A DNA stretch of 64,000 nucleotides from Roseateles sp. DAIF2 (GCF_015624425.1 NZ_CP049919.1:806001-870000); one strand, 5' to 3'; shown: positions 33,054 through 43,054, counted from the first letter of the stretch. Numbers and translations are program-made. The notes: generated by a model from the letters alone, not told the origin.

Positions 33054-33332
33054 ATGACTCGTTCGCTGAAGAAGGGCCCGTTCGTTGACGCTCACCTGTT
33101 GGCCAAGGTCGACAAGGCCGTCGCCAACAAGGACAAGAAGCCCATCAAGACCTGGTCGCGCCGCTCGACGATCCTGCCCGAGTTCATCGGTCTGACGATC
33201 GCCGTGCACAACGGCAAGCAGCACGTGCCGGTCTATGTGTCTGACCAGATGGTCGGCCACAAGCTGGGTGAATTCGCACTGACCCGCACCTTCAAGGGCC
33301 ACCCGGCCGACAAGAAGGCCGGGAAGAAGTAA
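33054..33332 (+). CDS. rpsS: 30S ribosomal protein S19
   Basis: A 92-residue protein of the 30S head that contacts S13 and the A-site finger. It starts [16 protein letters not shown], has [29 protein letters not shown] in the middle and ends ADKKAGKK. The SD GGGGTAGG overlaps the gap after rplB. Confidence 0.98.
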   Translation: MTRSLKKGPFVDAHLLAKVDKAVANKDKKPIKTWSRRSTILPEFIGLTIAVHNGKQHVPVYVSDQMVGHKLGEFALTRTFKGHPADKKAGKK

Positions 33333-33343
33333 GGATGCCAACG

Positions 33344-33673
33344 ATGGAAACCAAAGCAATCGTTCGCGGCGTTCGCCTCTCCTGCGATAAGGGCCGCCTG
33401 GTGGCGGACCTGATCCGCGGCAAGAAGGTCGACCAAGCGCTGAACATCCTGGAATTCACCCAGAAGAAGGCTGCCGTCATCATCAAGAAGGCGCTGGAAA
33501 GCGCCATCGCCAACGCCGAGCACAACGACGGCGCTGACATTGATGAGCTGAAGGTCACGTCGATCTACGTGGAGCAAGGTGCCACGCTGAAGCGTTTCTC
33601 CGCTCGCGCCAAGGGCCGCGGCAACCGCATCAGCAAGCCCACCTGCCACATCTTCGTGTCGGTCGGTAACTGA
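33344..33673 (+). CDS. rplV: 50S ribosomal protein L22
   Basis: A 109-residue protein lining the exit tunnel, start [20 protein letters not shown]. An ATG three codons earlier is possible, but AAGGA at 33331-33335 is correctly spaced for this one, which also gives the family's normal length. The tunnel hairpin near [22 protein letters not shown] is of normal form. Confidence 0.93.
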   Translation: METKAIVRGVRLSCDKGRLVADLIRGKKVDQALNILEFTQKKAAVIIKKALESAIANAEHNDGADIDELKVTSIYVEQGATLKRFSARAKGRGNRISKPTCHIFVSVGN

Positions 33674-33689
33674 GGCCTTAAGGAAGACT

Positions 33690-34508
33690 ATGGGACAGAA
33701 AATCCATCCGGTCGGCTTCCGCCTGCCCGTCACCCGTAACTGGGCTTCGCGCTGGTACGCGAACAACCAGAACTTCGCCAGCATGCTGGCCGAGGATCTG
33801 CAGGTTCGCGACTACCTGAAGGCGAAGCTGAAGAATGCAGCCGTCTCGCGCATCCTGATCGAGCGCCCCGCCAAGAACGCTCGCATCACCATCTACTCGG
33901 CACGTCCGGGCGTGGTGATCGGCAAGAAGGGCGAGGACATCGAAAACCTGAAGGCCGAACTGACCAAGCGTCTGGGCGTGCCGGTGGCCGTGAACATCGA
34001 GGAAGTGCGCAAGCCCGAAATCGATGCTCAGCTGATCGCCGACTCGATCACCCAGCAGCTGGAAAAGCGCATCATGTTCCGTCGCGCCATGAAGCGCGCG
34101 ATGCAGAACGCGATGCGTCTGGGCGCCCAGGGCATCAAGATCATGTCCGCCGGCCGTCTGAACGGCATCGAAATCGCTCGTACCGAGTGGTATCGCGAAG
34201 GTCGTGTGCCCCTGCACACCCTGAAGGCCGACATCGACTACGGTTTCTCGGAAGCCAAGACCACCTACGGCGTCATCGGCGTCAAGGTCTGGGTGTACCG
34301 CGGTGACCGCCTGGCCAATGGCGAGGCTCCGGTGATCAACACGCCGGCTGGTGCCGAAGACGACCGCCGTCCGCGTCGCAACGCCCGTCCGGGCGCTCCG
34401 GGTAGCCGTGATGGCAAGCCGGGTGCGCGCCCTGCCGGTGGTCGCGTGGTCCGCAAGGCCCCCGGCGCTGCCGCAGCTCCGGCTGCCGGCGAGGCCAAAG
34501 GAGAATAA
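33690..34508 (+). CDS. rpsC: 30S ribosomal protein S3 with extended C-terminus
   Basis: A 272-residue protein of the 30S mRNA entry site. The KH-domain signature [16 protein letters not shown] and the mRNA-helicase-linked basic patch are present. The last 55-60 residues are a low-complexity Arg/Pro/Gly/Ala tail ([21 protein letters not shown]), longer than the 233-residue E. coli protein. Such tails occur in Burkholderiales; their function is not known to me. Confidence 0.97.
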   Translation: MGQKIHPVGFRLPVTRNWASRWYANNQNFASMLAEDLQVRDYLKAKLKNAAVSRILIERPAKNARITIYSARPGVVIGKKGEDIENLKAELTKRLGVPVAVNIEEVRKPEIDAQLIADSITQQLEKRIMFRRAMKRAMQNAMRLGAQGIKIMSAGRLNGIEIARTEWYREGRVPLHTLKADIDYGFSEAKTTYGVIGVKVWVYRGDRLANGEAPVINTPAGAEDDRRPRRNARPGAPGSRDGKPGARPAGGRVVRKAPGAAAAPAAGEAKGE

Positions 34509-34511
34509 ACA

Positions 34512-34928
34512 ATGCTGCAACCAGCTCGTCGCAAATACCGCAAGGAGCAGAAGGGCCGCAACACCGGCGTCGCTACCCGTGGCGCCGCCGTGTCCTTCGG
34601 CGACTTCGGCCTGAAGGCCACCGAGCGCGGCCGTCTGACGGCTCGCCAGATCGAAGCTGCACGTCGTGCGATCTCGCGCCATATCAAGCGCGGTGGTCGT
34701 ATCTTCATCCGCATCTTCCCGGACAAGCCGATCTCCCAGAAGCCTGCCGAAGTCCGTATGGGTAACGGTAAGGGCAACCCCGAGTACTACGTGGCTGAGA
34801 TCCAGCCCGGCAAGGTGCTCTACGAGATCAACGGCGTGCCGGAAGCCCTGGCTCGCGAAGCGTTCACGCTGGCCGCTGCCAAGCTGCCCCTGCGTTGCAC
34901 CTTCGTGGCCCGCCAGGTCGGCGCCTGA
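34512..34928 (+). CDS. rplP: 50S ribosomal protein L16
   Basis: A 138-residue protein near the A-site tRNA elbow. It begins [19 protein letters not shown], with [29 protein letters not shown], which contains the Arg that YcfD-type oxygenases hydroxylate in E. coli. It follows rpsC by three bases, with AAAGGAGA overlapping the rpsC stop as ribosome-binding site. Confidence 0.98.
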   Translation: MLQPARRKYRKEQKGRNTGVATRGAAVSFGDFGLKATERGRLTARQIEAARRAISRHIKRGGRIFIRIFPDKPISQKPAEVRMGNGKGNPEYYVAEIQPGKVLYEINGVPEALAREAFTLAAAKLPLRCTFVARQVGA

Positions 34929-34942
34929 AGAGGAAAGACACC

Positions 34943-35143
34943 ATGAAAGCATCTGAACTGCGTAGCAAGGATGTCGCTGCCCTGGAAAAGGAAGTGACCG
35001 ATCTGCTCAAGGCCCATTTCGGCCTGCGCATGCAAAAGGCCACCCAGCAGCTGAGCAATCACACCGTGCTGGGCAACACCCGCCGCGACATCGCTCGCGT
35101 CAAGACCATCTTGGCCGAGAAGAAGAAGGAGGCCGCGAAATGA
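34943..35143 (+). CDS. rpmC: 50S ribosomal protein L29
   Basis: A 66-residue protein at the tunnel exit beside L23. The start [18 protein letters not shown] follows GAGGAAAG; an in-frame GTG-like extension upstream is rejected. It has the helical hairpin [19 protein letters not shown] and [17 protein letters not shown]. The stop overlaps rpsQ as ATGA. Confidence 0.97.
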   Translation: MKASELRSKDVAALEKEVTDLLKAHFGLRMQKATQQLSNHTVLGNTRRDIARVKTILAEKKKEAAK

Positions 35144-35409
35144 CGGAAGCTCAAACCAAGAACACGCGCACCCTGATCGGTCGCGTGGTCAGCGACAAGC
35201 GCGCCAAGACCGTCACGGTCCTGATCGAGCGTCGCGCCAAGCATGAGCTGTACGGCAAGATCGTCGCTCACTCGCGCAAGTACCACGCCCATGACGAAAA
35301 GGGCGAGTACAAGCTGGGTGATGTGGTCGAGATCGCCGAAGGCCGTCCCATCTCGAAGACCAAGAGCTGGGTCGTGACCCGCCTGGTCGAGAAGGCGCAA
35401 GAGGTCTGA
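35140..35409 (+). CDS. rpsQ: 30S ribosomal protein S17
   Basis: An 89-residue early 30S assembly protein with an OB fold. It shows [28 protein letters not shown] and the [18 protein letters not shown] loop. It is the last ribosomal gene of the rplC unit here: a GC-rich terminator and a peroxiredoxin gene separate it from rplN, which follows it directly in many bacteria. Confidence 0.98.
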   Translation: MTEAQTKNTRTLIGRVVSDKRAKTVTVLIERRAKHELYGKIVAHSRKYHAHDEKGEYKLGDVVEIAEGRPISKTKSWVVTRLVEKAQEV

Positions 35410-35442
35410 TCATGCCGGCGGAGTTCGCTCCGCTGCGCTGAG

Positions 35443-35486
35443 GGCCGGCAGGCCGGGCAACCGGCGGGCCGGCCTTTTTTCTTTTT
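35443..35486 (+). terminator. Intrinsic terminator after rpsQ
   Basis: GGCCGGCAGGCCGG, GCAA, CCGGCGGGCCGGCC, TTTTTTCTTTTT. The 14-base arms pair with two mismatches around a 4-base loop. The T-run ends 14 bases before the peroxiredoxin start, so that gene sits immediately behind a terminator. Confidence 0.85.
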
Positions 35487-35500
35487 ACCTGGAGAGCATC

Positions 35501-36007
35501 ATGTTGAAGGTCGGAGACAAGCTGCCCGCGGGCACGCTGCAGGAATTCATCGAGGTCGAGGGCAATGGCTGCTCGCTGGGCCCCAACAGCTTCGACATCG
35601 AAAAGGCCACCGCCGGCAAGAAGATCGCGATCTTTGCGCTGCCCGGCGCCTTCACGCCGACCTGCTCGGCCCAGCATGTGCCGGGTTATGTGCAGCAGGC
35701 CGAGGCCCTGAAGGCCGCCGGCGTCGACGAGATCTGGTGCCTGTCGGTCAACGATGCCTTCGTGATGGGCGCCTGGGGGCGTGATCAGAAGACCGCCGGC
35801 AAGGTGCGCATGATGGCCGATGGCAGCGCCGCCTTCACCCAGGCGGCCGGCCTGACCCTGGACCTGGTGGCCAAGGGCTTCGGCGTGCGCTCGCAGCGCT
35901 ACTCGATGCTGGTGGTCGACGGCGTCGTCAAGACGCTGAACGTCGAAGGCCCCGGCAAGTTCGAGGTCAGCGACGCCGCGACGATGCTGGCGCAGGCCAA
36001 GGCCTGA
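35501..36007 (+). CDS. Peroxiredoxin, Prx5 type
   Basis: A 168-residue thiol peroxidase. The active-site motif PGAFTPTCSAQHVPGY places the peroxidatic Cys at residue 55; other cysteines are 24 and 80. EIWCLSVNDAFVMGAWG and RSQRYSMLVVDGVV are typical of the Prx5/AhpE-like redoxin family, which reduces H2O2 and organic peroxides with glutaredoxin or thioredoxin. GGAGAG precedes the ATG. No promoter fits between the upstream terminator and the gene, so it may depend on readthrough from the ribosomal operon. Its place between rpsQ and rplN is unusual. Confidence 0.92.
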   Translation: MLKVGDKLPAGTLQEFIEVEGNGCSLGPNSFDIEKATAGKKIAIFALPGAFTPTCSAQHVPGYVQQAEALKAAGVDEIWCLSVNDAFVMGAWGRDQKTAGKVRMMADGSAAFTQAAGLTLDLVAKGFGVRSQRYSMLVVDGVVKTLNVEGPGKFEVSDAATMLAQAKA

Positions 36008-36021
36008 TCCGGCGCACGGAT

Positions 36022-36059
36022 CCGGCCGGGCGGGGCGCCGAAAGGCGCTGCCGCCCCGG
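36022..36059 (+). other. GC-rich hairpin after the peroxiredoxin gene
   Basis: CCGGGCGG and CCGCCCCGG arms with an inner GGCGCC-GAAA-GGCGC pairing form a long, bulged stem 15 bases after the stop. ATTCATC follows, so the T-run is missing. It may stabilise the upstream message or terminate weakly. Confidence 0.4.
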
Positions 36060-36077
36060 ATTCATCGGGGTGGGCGC

Positions 36078-36107
36078 TTGACAATGGCGTTTGCCCTGAC
36101 GCATAAT
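36078..36107 (+). promoter_or_regulatory. Strong sigma-70-type promoter of the spc genes
   Basis: TTGACA at 36078-36083, exactly the -35 consensus, an 18-base spacer and CATAAT at 36102-36107. It gives a leader of about 175 bases before rplN. This makes the spc genes independent of the S10 unit and the peroxiredoxin gene. Confidence 0.8.
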
Positions 36108-36290
36108 GCAAAGCTTCGCCGAACGTCAGGTGCATCTTGTGGTGCATTTTGGCCTCGGGTTCGCCCTTAACTGCTGGGCGCAAGGGGTTCGCAATGGATC
36201 CCGGGCGACTGGTCCACGGGCCCAAGACTGACCGCTGAGGTCTGCTGCGATGGTCGCAGCAGGGGGATGCGGGAAAAGTTGGGGACAGAC

Positions 36291-36659
36291 ATGATTCAAA
36301 TGCAATCGCGGCTTGATGTCGCGGACAACACTGGCGCCAAGTCCGTCATGTGCATCAAGGTGCTTGGTGGTTCCAAGCGTCGCTATGCGCATATTGGCGA
36401 CATCATCAAGGTCAGCATCAAGGAAGCTGCGCCGCGTGGCCGCGTCAAGAAGGGCGAGGTCTACAGCGCTGTGGTCGTGCGTACCGCCAAGGGCGTGCGC
36501 CGTCAGGACGGCTCCCTGGTCAAGTTCGACGGCAATGCCGCCGTGCTGCTGAACGCCAAGCTGGAGCCGATCGGCACCCGTATCTTCGGCCCCGTGACGC
36601 GTGAACTGCGTACCGAGCGCTTCATGAAGATCGTGTCGCTGGCGCCCGAGGTGCTCTAA
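36291..36659 (+). CDS. rplN: 50S ribosomal protein L14
   Basis: A 122-residue interface protein that also binds the silencing factor RsfS. The start [22 protein letters not shown] follows GGGGACAG; the in-frame ATG eight codons earlier is rejected. [22 protein letters not shown] is the conserved core. First gene of the spc unit behind its own promoter. Confidence 0.98.
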   Translation: MIQMQSRLDVADNTGAKSVMCIKVLGGSKRRYAHIGDIIKVSIKEAAPRGRVKKGEVYSAVVVRTAKGVRRQDGSLVKFDGNAAVLLNAKLEPIGTRIFGPVTRELRTERFMKIVSLAPEVL

Positions 36660-36688
36660 GCACCTCGCCGGAGAACAAAGGTACTGCC

Positions 36689-37006
36689 ATGAACAAGATT
36701 CGTAAGGGCGACGAGGTCATCGTGTTGACCGGCCGCGACAAGGGCAAGCGCGGCGTCGTGTCGCAGCGTGTCGATGACTCCCACCTCGTGGTGGAAGGCG
36801 TCAATGTCGTGAAGAAGCACGCCAAGCCCAACCCCATGAAGGGCACCACCGGTGGTGTGATCGACAAGACCATGCCCATCCATCAATCCAACGTGGCGAT
36901 TTTCAACGCCGCTGCCGGCAAGGCCGATCGCGTGGGCATCAAGCTGCTCGCCGATGGCAAGAAGGTGCGCGTCTACAAGTCGACCGGCGAAGAGATCAAG
37001 GCTTAA
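36689..37006 (+). CDS. rplX: 50S ribosomal protein L24
   Basis: A 105-residue assembly-initiator protein with a KOW motif at the start ([20 protein letters not shown]). The loop [33 protein letters not shown] is the usual bacterial form. It lies between rplN and rplE with GGAGAACAAAGG upstream. Confidence 0.98.
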   Translation: MNKIRKGDEVIVLTGRDKGKRGVVSQRVDDSHLVVEGVNVVKKHAKPNPMKGTTGGVIDKTMPIHQSNVAIFNAAAGKADRVGIKLLADGKKVRVYKSTGEEIKA

Positions 37007-37016
37007 GAGGTCCGAC

Positions 37017-37556
37017 ATGGCTCGTTTGCAAGCGTTTTATCGCGAAAAAGTCGTCCCCGGCCTGACCGAGAAGTTCGGCTACAAGTCCGTGATGGAAGTG
37101 CCGCGCATCACCAAGATCACCCTGAACATGGGTGTCAGTGAAGCCGTCGCCGACAAGAAGGTCATGGACCACGCCGTGGGCGACCTGACCAAGATCGCCG
37201 GCCAGAAGCCCGTGGTCACGAAGTCGAAGAAGGCAATCGCCGGCTTCAAGATTCGTGAGCAGGTGCCTATCGGCTGCATGGTCACCCTGCGTGGCGTCCA
37301 GATGTATGAATTCCTGGACCGCTTCGTGACCGTCGCGCTGCCGCGCGTTCGCGACTTCCGTGGTATCTCCGGTCGCTCGTTCGACGGCCGTGGCAACTAC
37401 AACATCGGCGTCAAAGAACAGATCATCTTCCCCGAAATCGATTACGACAAGGTGGATGCTCTGCGTGGTCTGAACATCAGCATCACGACGACTGCGAAGA
37501 CGGACGACGAAGCCAAGGCTCTGCTGGCTGCGTTCAAGTTCCCGTTCAAGAACTGA
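37017..37556 (+). CDS. rplE: 50S ribosomal protein L5
   Basis: A 179-residue protein of the central protuberance that binds 5S rRNA. The start [21 protein letters not shown] follows [20 protein letters not shown], the P-site loop [25 protein letters not shown], and [18 protein letters not shown] are clear. It is ten bases after rplX. Confidence 0.98.
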   Translation: MARLQAFYREKVVPGLTEKFGYKSVMEVPRITKITLNMGVSEAVADKKVMDHAVGDLTKIAGQKPVVTKSKKAIAGFKIREQVPIGCMVTLRGVQMYEFLDRFVTVALPRVRDFRGISGRSFDGRGNYNIGVKEQIIFPEIDYDKVDALRGLNISITTTAKTDDEAKALLAAFKFPFKN

Positions 37557-37564
37557 GGTAACCC

Positions 37565-37870
37565 GTGGCAAAACTCTCGATCAAACAACGTGAGCTGAAG
37601 CGCGAACAACTGGTTGCCAAGTTCGCGAAGAAGTACGCCGATCTGAAGGCCATCATCAACGATGCCAAGAAGTCGGAAGATGAGCGCTACGCCGCTCGCC
37701 TGGAGCTGCAAAAGCTGCCCCGCAATGCCAACCCGACTCGCCTGCGCAACCGCTGCGAGTTGACCGGCCGTCCCCGCGGTACCTTCCGCAAGTTCGGTCT
37801 GGCCCGTAACAAGATTCGTGAGCTGGCCTTCAAGGGCGACATCCCCGGTGTCGTCAAGGCCAGCTGGTAA
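37565..37870 (+). CDS. rpsN: 30S ribosomal protein S14, zinc-independent form
   Basis: A 101-residue protein of the 30S head, started by GTG eight bases after rplE with GAGGTAA as SD. It is the long C-minus form: the only cysteine is in [11 protein letters not shown], and the paired CxxC zinc ligands of the short form are missing. The ending [15 protein letters not shown] is typical. Cells with only this form avoid a zinc demand here. Confidence 0.97.
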   Translation: MAKLSIKQRELKREQLVAKFAKKYADLKAIINDAKKSEDERYAARLELQKLPRNANPTRLRNRCELTGRPRGTFRKFGLARNKIRELAFKGDIPGVVKASW

Positions 37871-37895
37871 TCGGCCCGATTAGGAGAAATCGCAA

Positions 37896-38291
37896 ATGAG
37901 CATGAGTGATCCTATCGCCGATATGCTGACTCGCATTCGCAACGCGCAGAGCGTTGAGAAGGCCAGCGTCGTGATGCCTTCCAGCAAGCTGAAGATCGCG
38001 ATCGCCAAGGTCCTCAAGGACGAGGGCTATATCGACGGTTTCGCGCTGCGCGGTGACGCCGCCCGCCCCGAGCTGGAGATCGCGCTGAAGTATTACGCCG
38101 GTCGTCCGGTGATCGAGCGCATCGAGCGCGTGAGCCGTCCCGGCCTGCGCATCTACAAGGGCCGCCACGACATCCCTCAGGTCATGAATGGCCTGGGTGT
38201 GGCGATCGTCACCACGCCCAAGGGTGTGATGACTGACCGCAAGGCACGTCAAGCCGGTATCGGCGGCGAAGTGCTCTGCTACGTCGCCTAA
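37896..38291 (+). CDS. rpsH: 30S ribosomal protein S8
   Basis: A 131-residue 16S rRNA-binding protein and, in E. coli, the repressor of the spc operon. It starts [18 protein letters not shown], with [19 protein letters not shown] and the C-terminal GGEVLCYVA of the RNA-binding site. AGGAG precedes the ATG. No S8 target was searched for in rplE/rplN mRNA. Confidence 0.98.
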   Translation: MSMSDPIADMLTRIRNAQSVEKASVVMPSSKLKIAIAKVLKDEGYIDGFALRGDAARPELEIALKYYAGRPVIERIERVSRPGLRIYKGRHDIPQVMNGLGVAIVTTPKGVMTDRKARQAGIGGEVLCYVA

Positions 38292-38310
38292 GCGCAAGGA
38301 GAGACAGACA

Positions 38311-38844
38311 ATGTCCCGCGTTGGAAAAATGCCGGTCATCGTCCCGCAAGGCGTGGACGTGACCATCAGCGCTGAGCAGATCAGCGTCAAGGGCGGTCTG
38401 GGCACCCTGGTGCGCCCGACGAATGCCCTGGTGACCGTGAAGAACGAAGGCGGCAAGCTGTCCTTCGTGCCGGTCAACGAGTCGGCCGATGCCGATGCCA
38501 TGAGCGGCACCCTGCGCGCTCTGGTGGCCAATATGGTCAATGGCGTCAGCAAGGGCTTCGAAAAGAAGCTGAACCTGGTCGGCGTGGGCTTCCGTGCCCA
38601 GGCCCAAGGTCAGAAGCTGAACCTGCAGATCGGTTTCTCTCACCCCGTGGTGAAGGACATGCCGGCTGGTATCAAGGTTGAGTGCCCGACCCAGACCGAA
38701 ATCCTGATCAAGGGTGCGGACCGCCAAGTGGTGGGCCAGATCGCCGCCGAAGTGCGTGCCTTCCGTCCGCCGGAGCCCTACAAGGGCAAGGGCATCCGCT
38801 ATTCCGACGAGAAGGTCTCCCTCAAAGAGACCAAGAAGAAGTAA
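38311..38844 (+). CDS. rplF: 50S ribosomal protein L6
   Basis: A 177-residue protein at the base of the L7/L12 stalk near the sarcin-ricin loop. It has two similar domains: [19 protein letters not shown] at the start and [25 protein letters not shown], then [17 protein letters not shown] at the end. The SD AAGGAGAG is close to the ATG. Confidence 0.98.
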   Translation: MSRVGKMPVIVPQGVDVTISAEQISVKGGLGTLVRPTNALVTVKNEGGKLSFVPVNESADADAMSGTLRALVANMVNGVSKGFEKKLNLVGVGFRAQAQGQKLNLQIGFSHPVVKDMPAGIKVECPTQTEILIKGADRQVVGQIAAEVRAFRPPEPYKGKGIRYSDEKVSLKETKKK

Positions 38845-38855
38845 GGAGCAGCGAC

Positions 38856-39221
38856 ATGATGACCAAGAAAGAACAGCGCATCCGTCGTTCGCGTCAGACC
38901 CGCGCCCGCATTGCCCTGCAACGCGTTGCCCGCCTGACCGTGTTCCGCTCGAACCTGCACATCTACGCCAGCGTCATCTCGGAAGATGGCCAGCGCGTGC
39001 TGGCCAGCGCCTCGACTGCCGAGAAGGAAGTCCGCGCCGAGCTGGGCGCCGCAGGCAAGGGTGGCAACGTGGCTGCGGCCTCGCTGATCGGCAAGCGCAT
39101 CGCCGAGAAGGCCAAGGCTGCCGGCATCGAGAAGGTGGCCTTCGACCGCGCCGGCTTCGCCTACCACGGCCGTATCAAGGCCCTGGCCGAAGCCGCCCGC
39201 GAAGCCGGCCTGCAGTTCTGA
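38856..39221 (+). CDS. rplR: 50S ribosomal protein L18
   Basis: A 121-residue (or 120 from the second ATG) protein that binds 5S rRNA. Start [29 protein letters not shown] provides the ribosome-binding site for either of the two adjacent ATGs. It has [17 protein letters not shown] and the conserved ending [27 protein letters not shown] type sequence. Confidence 0.96.
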   Translation: MMTKKEQRIRRSRQTRARIALQRVARLTVFRSNLHIYASVISEDGQRVLASASTAEKEVRAELGAAGKGGNVAAASLIGKRIAEKAKAAGIEKVAFDRAGFAYHGRIKALAEAAREAGLQF

Positions 39222-39239
39222 CGCACAAAGGATTTAGAA

Positions 39240-39758
39240 ATGGCAAAGTTTCAACCCCGCGCGCAGACCGAAGGCAATGACGACGGCCTGAAGGAAAAGA
39301 TGATCGCGGTCAACCGCGTCACGAAGGTGGTGAAGGGCGGCCGTACGCTGTCCTTCGCGGCCCTGACGGTGGTGGGCGACGGCGACGGCCGTATCGGCAT
39401 GGGCAAGGGCAAGGCGAAGGAAGTTCCGGTCGCCGTGCAGAAGGCCATGGAATCGGCTCGCCGCAACATGATCAAGGTCAACCTCAAGAACGGCACGATC
39501 CACCACAACGTGGTGGGCGAGCACGGCGCAGCGCACGTGATCATGGCTCCGGCTCCCGCCGGTACCGGCGTGATCGCCGGCGGCCCGATGCGTGCCGTCT
39601 TCGAAGTGATGGGCGTGACCGACATCGTGACCAAGAGCCACGGTTCGACCAACCCGTACAACATGGTCCGCGCCACGCTGGACGCGCTCAAGCGCTCCAC
39701 CAACGCCGCGGAAGTCGCTGCCAAGCGCGGCAAGTCGGTCGAAGAAATTCTCGGCTGA
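39240..39758 (+). CDS. rpsE: 30S ribosomal protein S5
   Basis: A 172-residue protein important for decoding fidelity and mRNA unwinding. The N-terminal dsRNA-binding-like domain has [25 protein letters not shown] and [15 protein letters not shown]. The spectinomycin loop KVVKGGRT is of wild-type form. The second domain has [19 protein letters not shown] and [16 protein letters not shown]. Confidence 0.98.
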   Translation: MAKFQPRAQTEGNDDGLKEKMIAVNRVTKVVKGGRTLSFAALTVVGDGDGRIGMGKGKAKEVPVAVQKAMESARRNMIKVNLKNGTIHHNVVGEHGAAHVIMAPAPAGTGVIAGGPMRAVFEVMGVTDIVTKSHGSTNPYNMVRATLDALKRSTNAAEVAAKRGKSVEEILG

Positions 39759-39778
39759 TCGCTGTATTGGAGAGACAG

Positions 39779-39961
39779 ATGTCTGACAAGAAAACCCTGA
39801 CGGTCAAGCTGGTCCGCAGCCCGATCGGCACCCGTGCCTCGCACCGTGCCACCGTGGTTGGTCTGGGTCTGCGCAAGCTGAACAGCACCAGCACGCTGGA
39901 AGACACGCCTGCTGTGCGCGGCATGATCAACAAGATCGCCTACCTCGTCCAGGTGCTGTAA
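39779..39961 (+). CDS. rpmD: 50S ribosomal protein L30
   Basis: A 60-residue protein near the 5S rRNA site. The start [22 protein letters not shown] is used because GGAGAGACAG precedes this ATG; a TTG four codons earlier is rejected. The sequence ends in [14 protein letters not shown]. It lies between rpsE and rplO as usual. Confidence 0.97.
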   Translation: MSDKKTLTVKLVRSPIGTRASHRATVVGLGLRKLNSTSTLEDTPAVRGMINKIAYLVQVL

Positions 39962-39988
39962 GGCACCGGTCGAACTGAGGATTAGAAG

Positions 39989-40420
39989 ATGGAACTCAAT
40001 ACGATCAAGCCTGCGGCTGGCGCTAAGCACGCCAAGCGTCGCGTCGGTCGTGGCATCGGCTCCGGTCTGGGCAAGACCGCCGGCCGTGGTCACAAGGGCC
40101 AGAAGTCGCGCGCCGGTGGTTTCCACAAGGTGGGCTTCGAAGGCGGCCAGATGCCGCTGCAGCGTCGCCTGCCCAAGCGCGGTTTCAAGTCGCAGAACAA
40201 GCCCTTCGTGGCCGAGATCAACCTGTCGGACCTGCAGAAGCTGGCCGGCGAAGAGATCGACCTGCTGACCCTGAAGGCCGTCGGCCTGGTGTCCGATCTG
40301 GTCAAGACAGTGAAGGTCATCAAGTCGGGCGAAATCAGCCGCAAGATCACGCTGAAGGGCGTGGGCGCGACGGCTGGTGCCAAGGCCGCGATCGAAGCCG
40401 CTGGCGGCTCCGTCGCTTAA
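39989..40420 (+). CDS. rplO: 50S ribosomal protein L15
   Basis: A 143-residue late-assembly protein. The N-terminal Gly/Arg/Lys-rich extension penetrates the rRNA ([20 protein letters not shown], then [12 protein letters not shown]), followed by [20 protein letters not shown]. The C-terminal globular part has [21 protein letters not shown]. It precedes secY by 19 bases. Confidence 0.98.
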   Translation: MELNTIKPAAGAKHAKRRVGRGIGSGLGKTAGRGHKGQKSRAGGFHKVGFEGGQMPLQRRLPKRGFKSQNKPFVAEINLSDLQKLAGEEIDLLTLKAVGLVSDLVKTVKVIKSGEISRKITLKGVGATAGAKAAIEAAGGSVA

Positions 40421-40439
40421 AGCTTAGGAACTAGGCACA

Positions 40440-41750
40440 GTGGCAAGCAACCCTAATCAGTTGGCCAAGAGTGGCAAGTTCGGCGACCTGCGTCGCCGGC
40501 TTGTGTTCCTGTTGCTGGCGTTGGTGGTCTACCGCATCGGGGCGCATATCCCCGTGCCCGGTATCGATCCGGCCCAGCTGCAGGCGCTATTCAAAGGCCA
40601 GCAGGGCGGCATCCTGAGCCTGTTCAATATGTTCTCGGGCGGTGCGCTGTCGCGCTTCACCGTCTTCGCGCTGGGCATCATGCCCTACATCTCCGCCTCG
40701 ATCGTCATGCAGCTCATGGGCTACGTGGTGCCGAGTCTGGAGGCGCTGAAGAAGGAAGGCGAGGCAGGGCGTCGCAAGATCACGCAGTACACGCGCTACG
40801 GCACGCTGGGTCTGGCGATCTTCCAAAGCTTGAGCATTGCGCTCGCGCTGGAGAGTTCGCCGGGTCTGGTGATCACCCCTGGCTTCGGTTTCCGCATGAC
40901 CGCGGTGACCAGCCTGGTGGCCGGCACGATGTTCCTGATGTGGCTGGGGGAGCAGATCACCGAGCGCGGTCTGGGCAACGGGATCTCGATCCTGATCTTC
41001 GGCGGTATCGCCGCGGGTCTGCCCGGTGCGATCGGCGGCCTGCTGGAGCTGGTGCGAACCGGCGCGATGAGCATCATTTCCTCGATCTTCATCGTCGCAG
41101 TCGTCATCGCCGTGACCTATCTGGTGGTGTATGTCGAGCGCGGTCAGCGCAAGATCTTGGTGAACTACGCCAAGCGCCAGGTGGGCAACAAGGTGTATGG
41201 CGGCCAGAGCTCGCACCTGCCGCTCAAGCTCAACATGTCCGGCGTGATCCCCCCGATCTTCGCGTCGTCCATCATCCTGCTGCCGACCACCATCGTCAGC
41301 TGGGTCGCCACCGGCGACGGATGGCGCTGGTTGAAAGACCTCGCGGACATGCTGCGTCCGGGCCAGCCGATCTACGTGCTGCTCTACGCCGCTGCCATCG
41401 TGTTCTTCTGCTTCTTCTACACGGCCCTGGTGTTCAACAGCCGTGAGACCGCAGACAACCTGAAGAAGAGCGGCGCCTTCATCCCCGGGATCCGTCCCGG
41501 TGATCAGACCGCCAAGCATATTGACAAGATCCTGTCGCGGCTGACCTTGGTCGGTGCCGTCTACATCACGGCGGTGTGTCTGCTGCCCGAGTTCCTGGTG
41601 CTGAAGTACAACGTCCCGTTCTACTTCGGCGGCACGTCCCTGTTGATCATCGTGGTCGTCACGATGGACTTCTGGGCTCAGGTGCAGAGCTACGTGATGA
41701 GTCAGCAGTATGAATCGCTGCTGAAGAAGGCAAATTTCAAGGCCAGCTGA
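40440..41750 (+). CDS. secY: Preprotein translocase subunit SecY
   Basis: A 436-residue channel of the Sec translocon, started by GTG. It has ten expected membrane segments. Visible signatures are [13 protein letters not shown] after the first cytoplasmic part, the plug-region [53 protein letters not shown] with the conserved cytoplasmic Arg loop, and [15 protein letters not shown]. It works with SecE (12431-12814) and SecG, which lies elsewhere. Confidence 0.98.
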   Translation: MASNPNQLAKSGKFGDLRRRLVFLLLALVVYRIGAHIPVPGIDPAQLQALFKGQQGGILSLFNMFSGGALSRFTVFALGIMPYISASIVMQLMGYVVPSLEALKKEGEAGRRKITQYTRYGTLGLAIFQSLSIALALESSPGLVITPGFGFRMTAVTSLVAGTMFLMWLGEQITERGLGNGISILIFGGIAAGLPGAIGGLLELVRTGAMSIISSIFIVAVVIAVTYLVVYVERGQRKILVNYAKRQVGNKVYGGQSSHLPLKLNMSGVIPPIFASSIILLPTTIVSWVATGDGWRWLKDLADMLRPGQPIYVLLYAAAIVFFCFFYTALVFNSRETADNLKKSGAFIPGIRPGDQTAKHIDKILSRLTLVGAVYITAVCLLPEFLVLKYNVPFYFGGTSLLIIVVVTMDFWAQVQSYVMSQQYESLLKKANFKAS

Positions 41751-41801
41751 GAAGCGGGTCGAATAAGTTAAACAAACTCCACTGGAACAGAAAACGTAGG
41801 C

Positions 41802-42020
41802 ATGGCGAAAGACGACGTCATTCAGATGCAGGGCGAGATCCTTGAGAACCTCCCCAATGCCACGTTTCGCGTGAAGCTGGAGAACGGGCATGTGGTCCTC
41901 GGGCACATCTCCGGCAAGATGCGGATGCACTACATCCGTATCCTGCCGGGCGACAAGGTGACCGTCGAACTCACGCCCTACGATTTGAGTCGTGCTCGCA
42001 TCGTATTCCGGGCGAAGTGA
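41802..42020 (+). CDS. infA: Translation initiation factor IF-1
   Basis: A 72-residue OB-fold S1-domain protein that occupies the 30S A site. Start [22 protein letters not shown], with [37 protein letters not shown]. It sits between secY and rpmJ. Some beta-proteobacteria carry a second infA elsewhere; that cannot be judged here. Confidence 0.98.
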   Translation: MAKDDVIQMQGEILENLPNATFRVKLENGHVVLGHISGKMRMHYIRILPGDKVTVELTPYDLSRARIVFRAK

Positions 42021-42080
42021 GCTTTTTCATTGTCCCGGGGACGCGCAAGAGCGCTTAAGAGTTAGGTCAAGGAGCAGACT

Positions 42081-42194
42081 ATGAAAGTTTCGGCATCCGT
42101 CAAGGCAATGTGCCGTAATTGCAAGGTCATCCGTCGCAAGGGCGTGGTGCGTGTGATCTGTACCGATCCGCGCCACAAGCAGCGCCAAGGCTGA
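42081..42194 (+). CDS. rpmJ: 50S ribosomal protein L36
   Basis: A 37-residue protein, [20 protein letters not shown] at the start and ending RHKQRQG. The zinc ligands Cys11, Cys14, Cys27 and His32 are present, so it is the zinc-containing form. AAGGAGCAG gives a good ribosome-binding site. It lies in its usual place between infA and rpsM. Confidence 0.97.
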   Translation: MKVSASVKAMCRNCKVIRRKGVVRVICTDPRHKQRQG

Positions 42195-42228
42195 TTGCTG
42201 CACGACTAAAGCGAATTAGAGGACGCAC

Positions 42229-42594
42229 ATGGCACGTATTGCTGGTATCAACATTCCGCCGCAAAAGCACACCGAGATCGGTCTGACTTCGATCTACGGC
42301 ATTGGCCGTACGACCGCGCAGAAGATCTGCACTGATTGCGGTATCCCGTTCGACAAGAAGGTCAAGGACCTCACCGACGCTGATCTGGAAAAGATCCGTG
42401 ACGCCGTGGGCAAGATGACCATCGAAGGCGACCTGCGTCGCGAAATGTCGATCAACATCAAGCGCCTGATGGACCTGGGTTGCTACCGCGGCTTCCGTCA
42501 TCGTCGTGGTCTGCCCATGCGCGGCCAGCGTACCCGCACGAATGCCCGTACCCGCAAGGGTCCGCGCAAGTCGGCGGCTACCGGCAAGAAGTGA
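42229..42594 (+). CDS. rpsM: 30S ribosomal protein S13
   Basis: A 121-residue protein of the 30S head that contacts P-site tRNA and L5. Start [20 protein letters not shown]; the helix-hairpin-helix [12 protein letters not shown] and the basic C-terminal tail [20 protein letters not shown] are normal. First gene of the alpha set, followed by rpsK. Confidence 0.98.
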   Translation: MARIAGINIPPQKHTEIGLTSIYGIGRTTAQKICTDCGIPFDKKVKDLTDADLEKIRDAVGKMTIEGDLRREMSINIKRLMDLGCYRGFRHRRGLPMRGQRTRTNARTRKGPRKSAATGKK

Positions 42595-42626
42595 TCAAGC
42601 GGCAACCGCACTGAAAGAAGGTCAAT

Positions 42627-43031
42627 ATGGCAAAAGCACCCAATAACTCGGCTGCCCAGCGCGTTCGCAAGAAGGTCCGCAAGAATGTGGCCGACGGTGT
42701 GGCTCACGTCCACGCTTCGTTCAACAACACGATCATCACGATCACCGACCGTCAAGGCGGCGCCCTGTCCTGGGCTTCGTCGGGCGGCCAGGGTTTCAAG
42801 GGCTCGCGCAAGTCGACCCCCTTCGCGGCCCAGGTGGCTGCCGAAGTGGCCGGCCGTGCCGCTCAAGAGCAGGGCATCAAGAACCTGGACGTGAAGATCA
42901 AGGGCCCCGGTCCCGGCCGTGAGTCTTCGGTGCGTGCACTGGCTGCCCTGGGCATCCGCATCACCTCGATCTCCGACGTGACCCCGGTGCCGCATAACGG
43001 CTGCCGCCCTCAGAAGCGTCGCCGCATCTAA
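42627..43031 (+). CDS. rpsK: 30S ribosomal protein S11
   Basis: A 134-residue platform protein that helps select the Shine-Dalgarno interaction. It has [34 protein letters not shown] type sequence and the ending [16 protein letters not shown]. The initiator region carries the isoaspartate-prone Asn found in the family. A gap of 210 bases with a promoter-like site separates it from rpsD. Confidence 0.98.
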   Translation: MAKAPNNSAAQRVRKKVRKNVADGVAHVHASFNNTIITITDRQGGALSWASSGGQGFKGSRKSTPFAAQVAAEVAGRAAQEQGIKNLDVKIKGPGPGRESSVRALAALGIRITSISDVTPVPHNGCRPQKRRRI

Positions 43032-43054
43032 GCTTCGAGTGATTTCGAAGTTTG

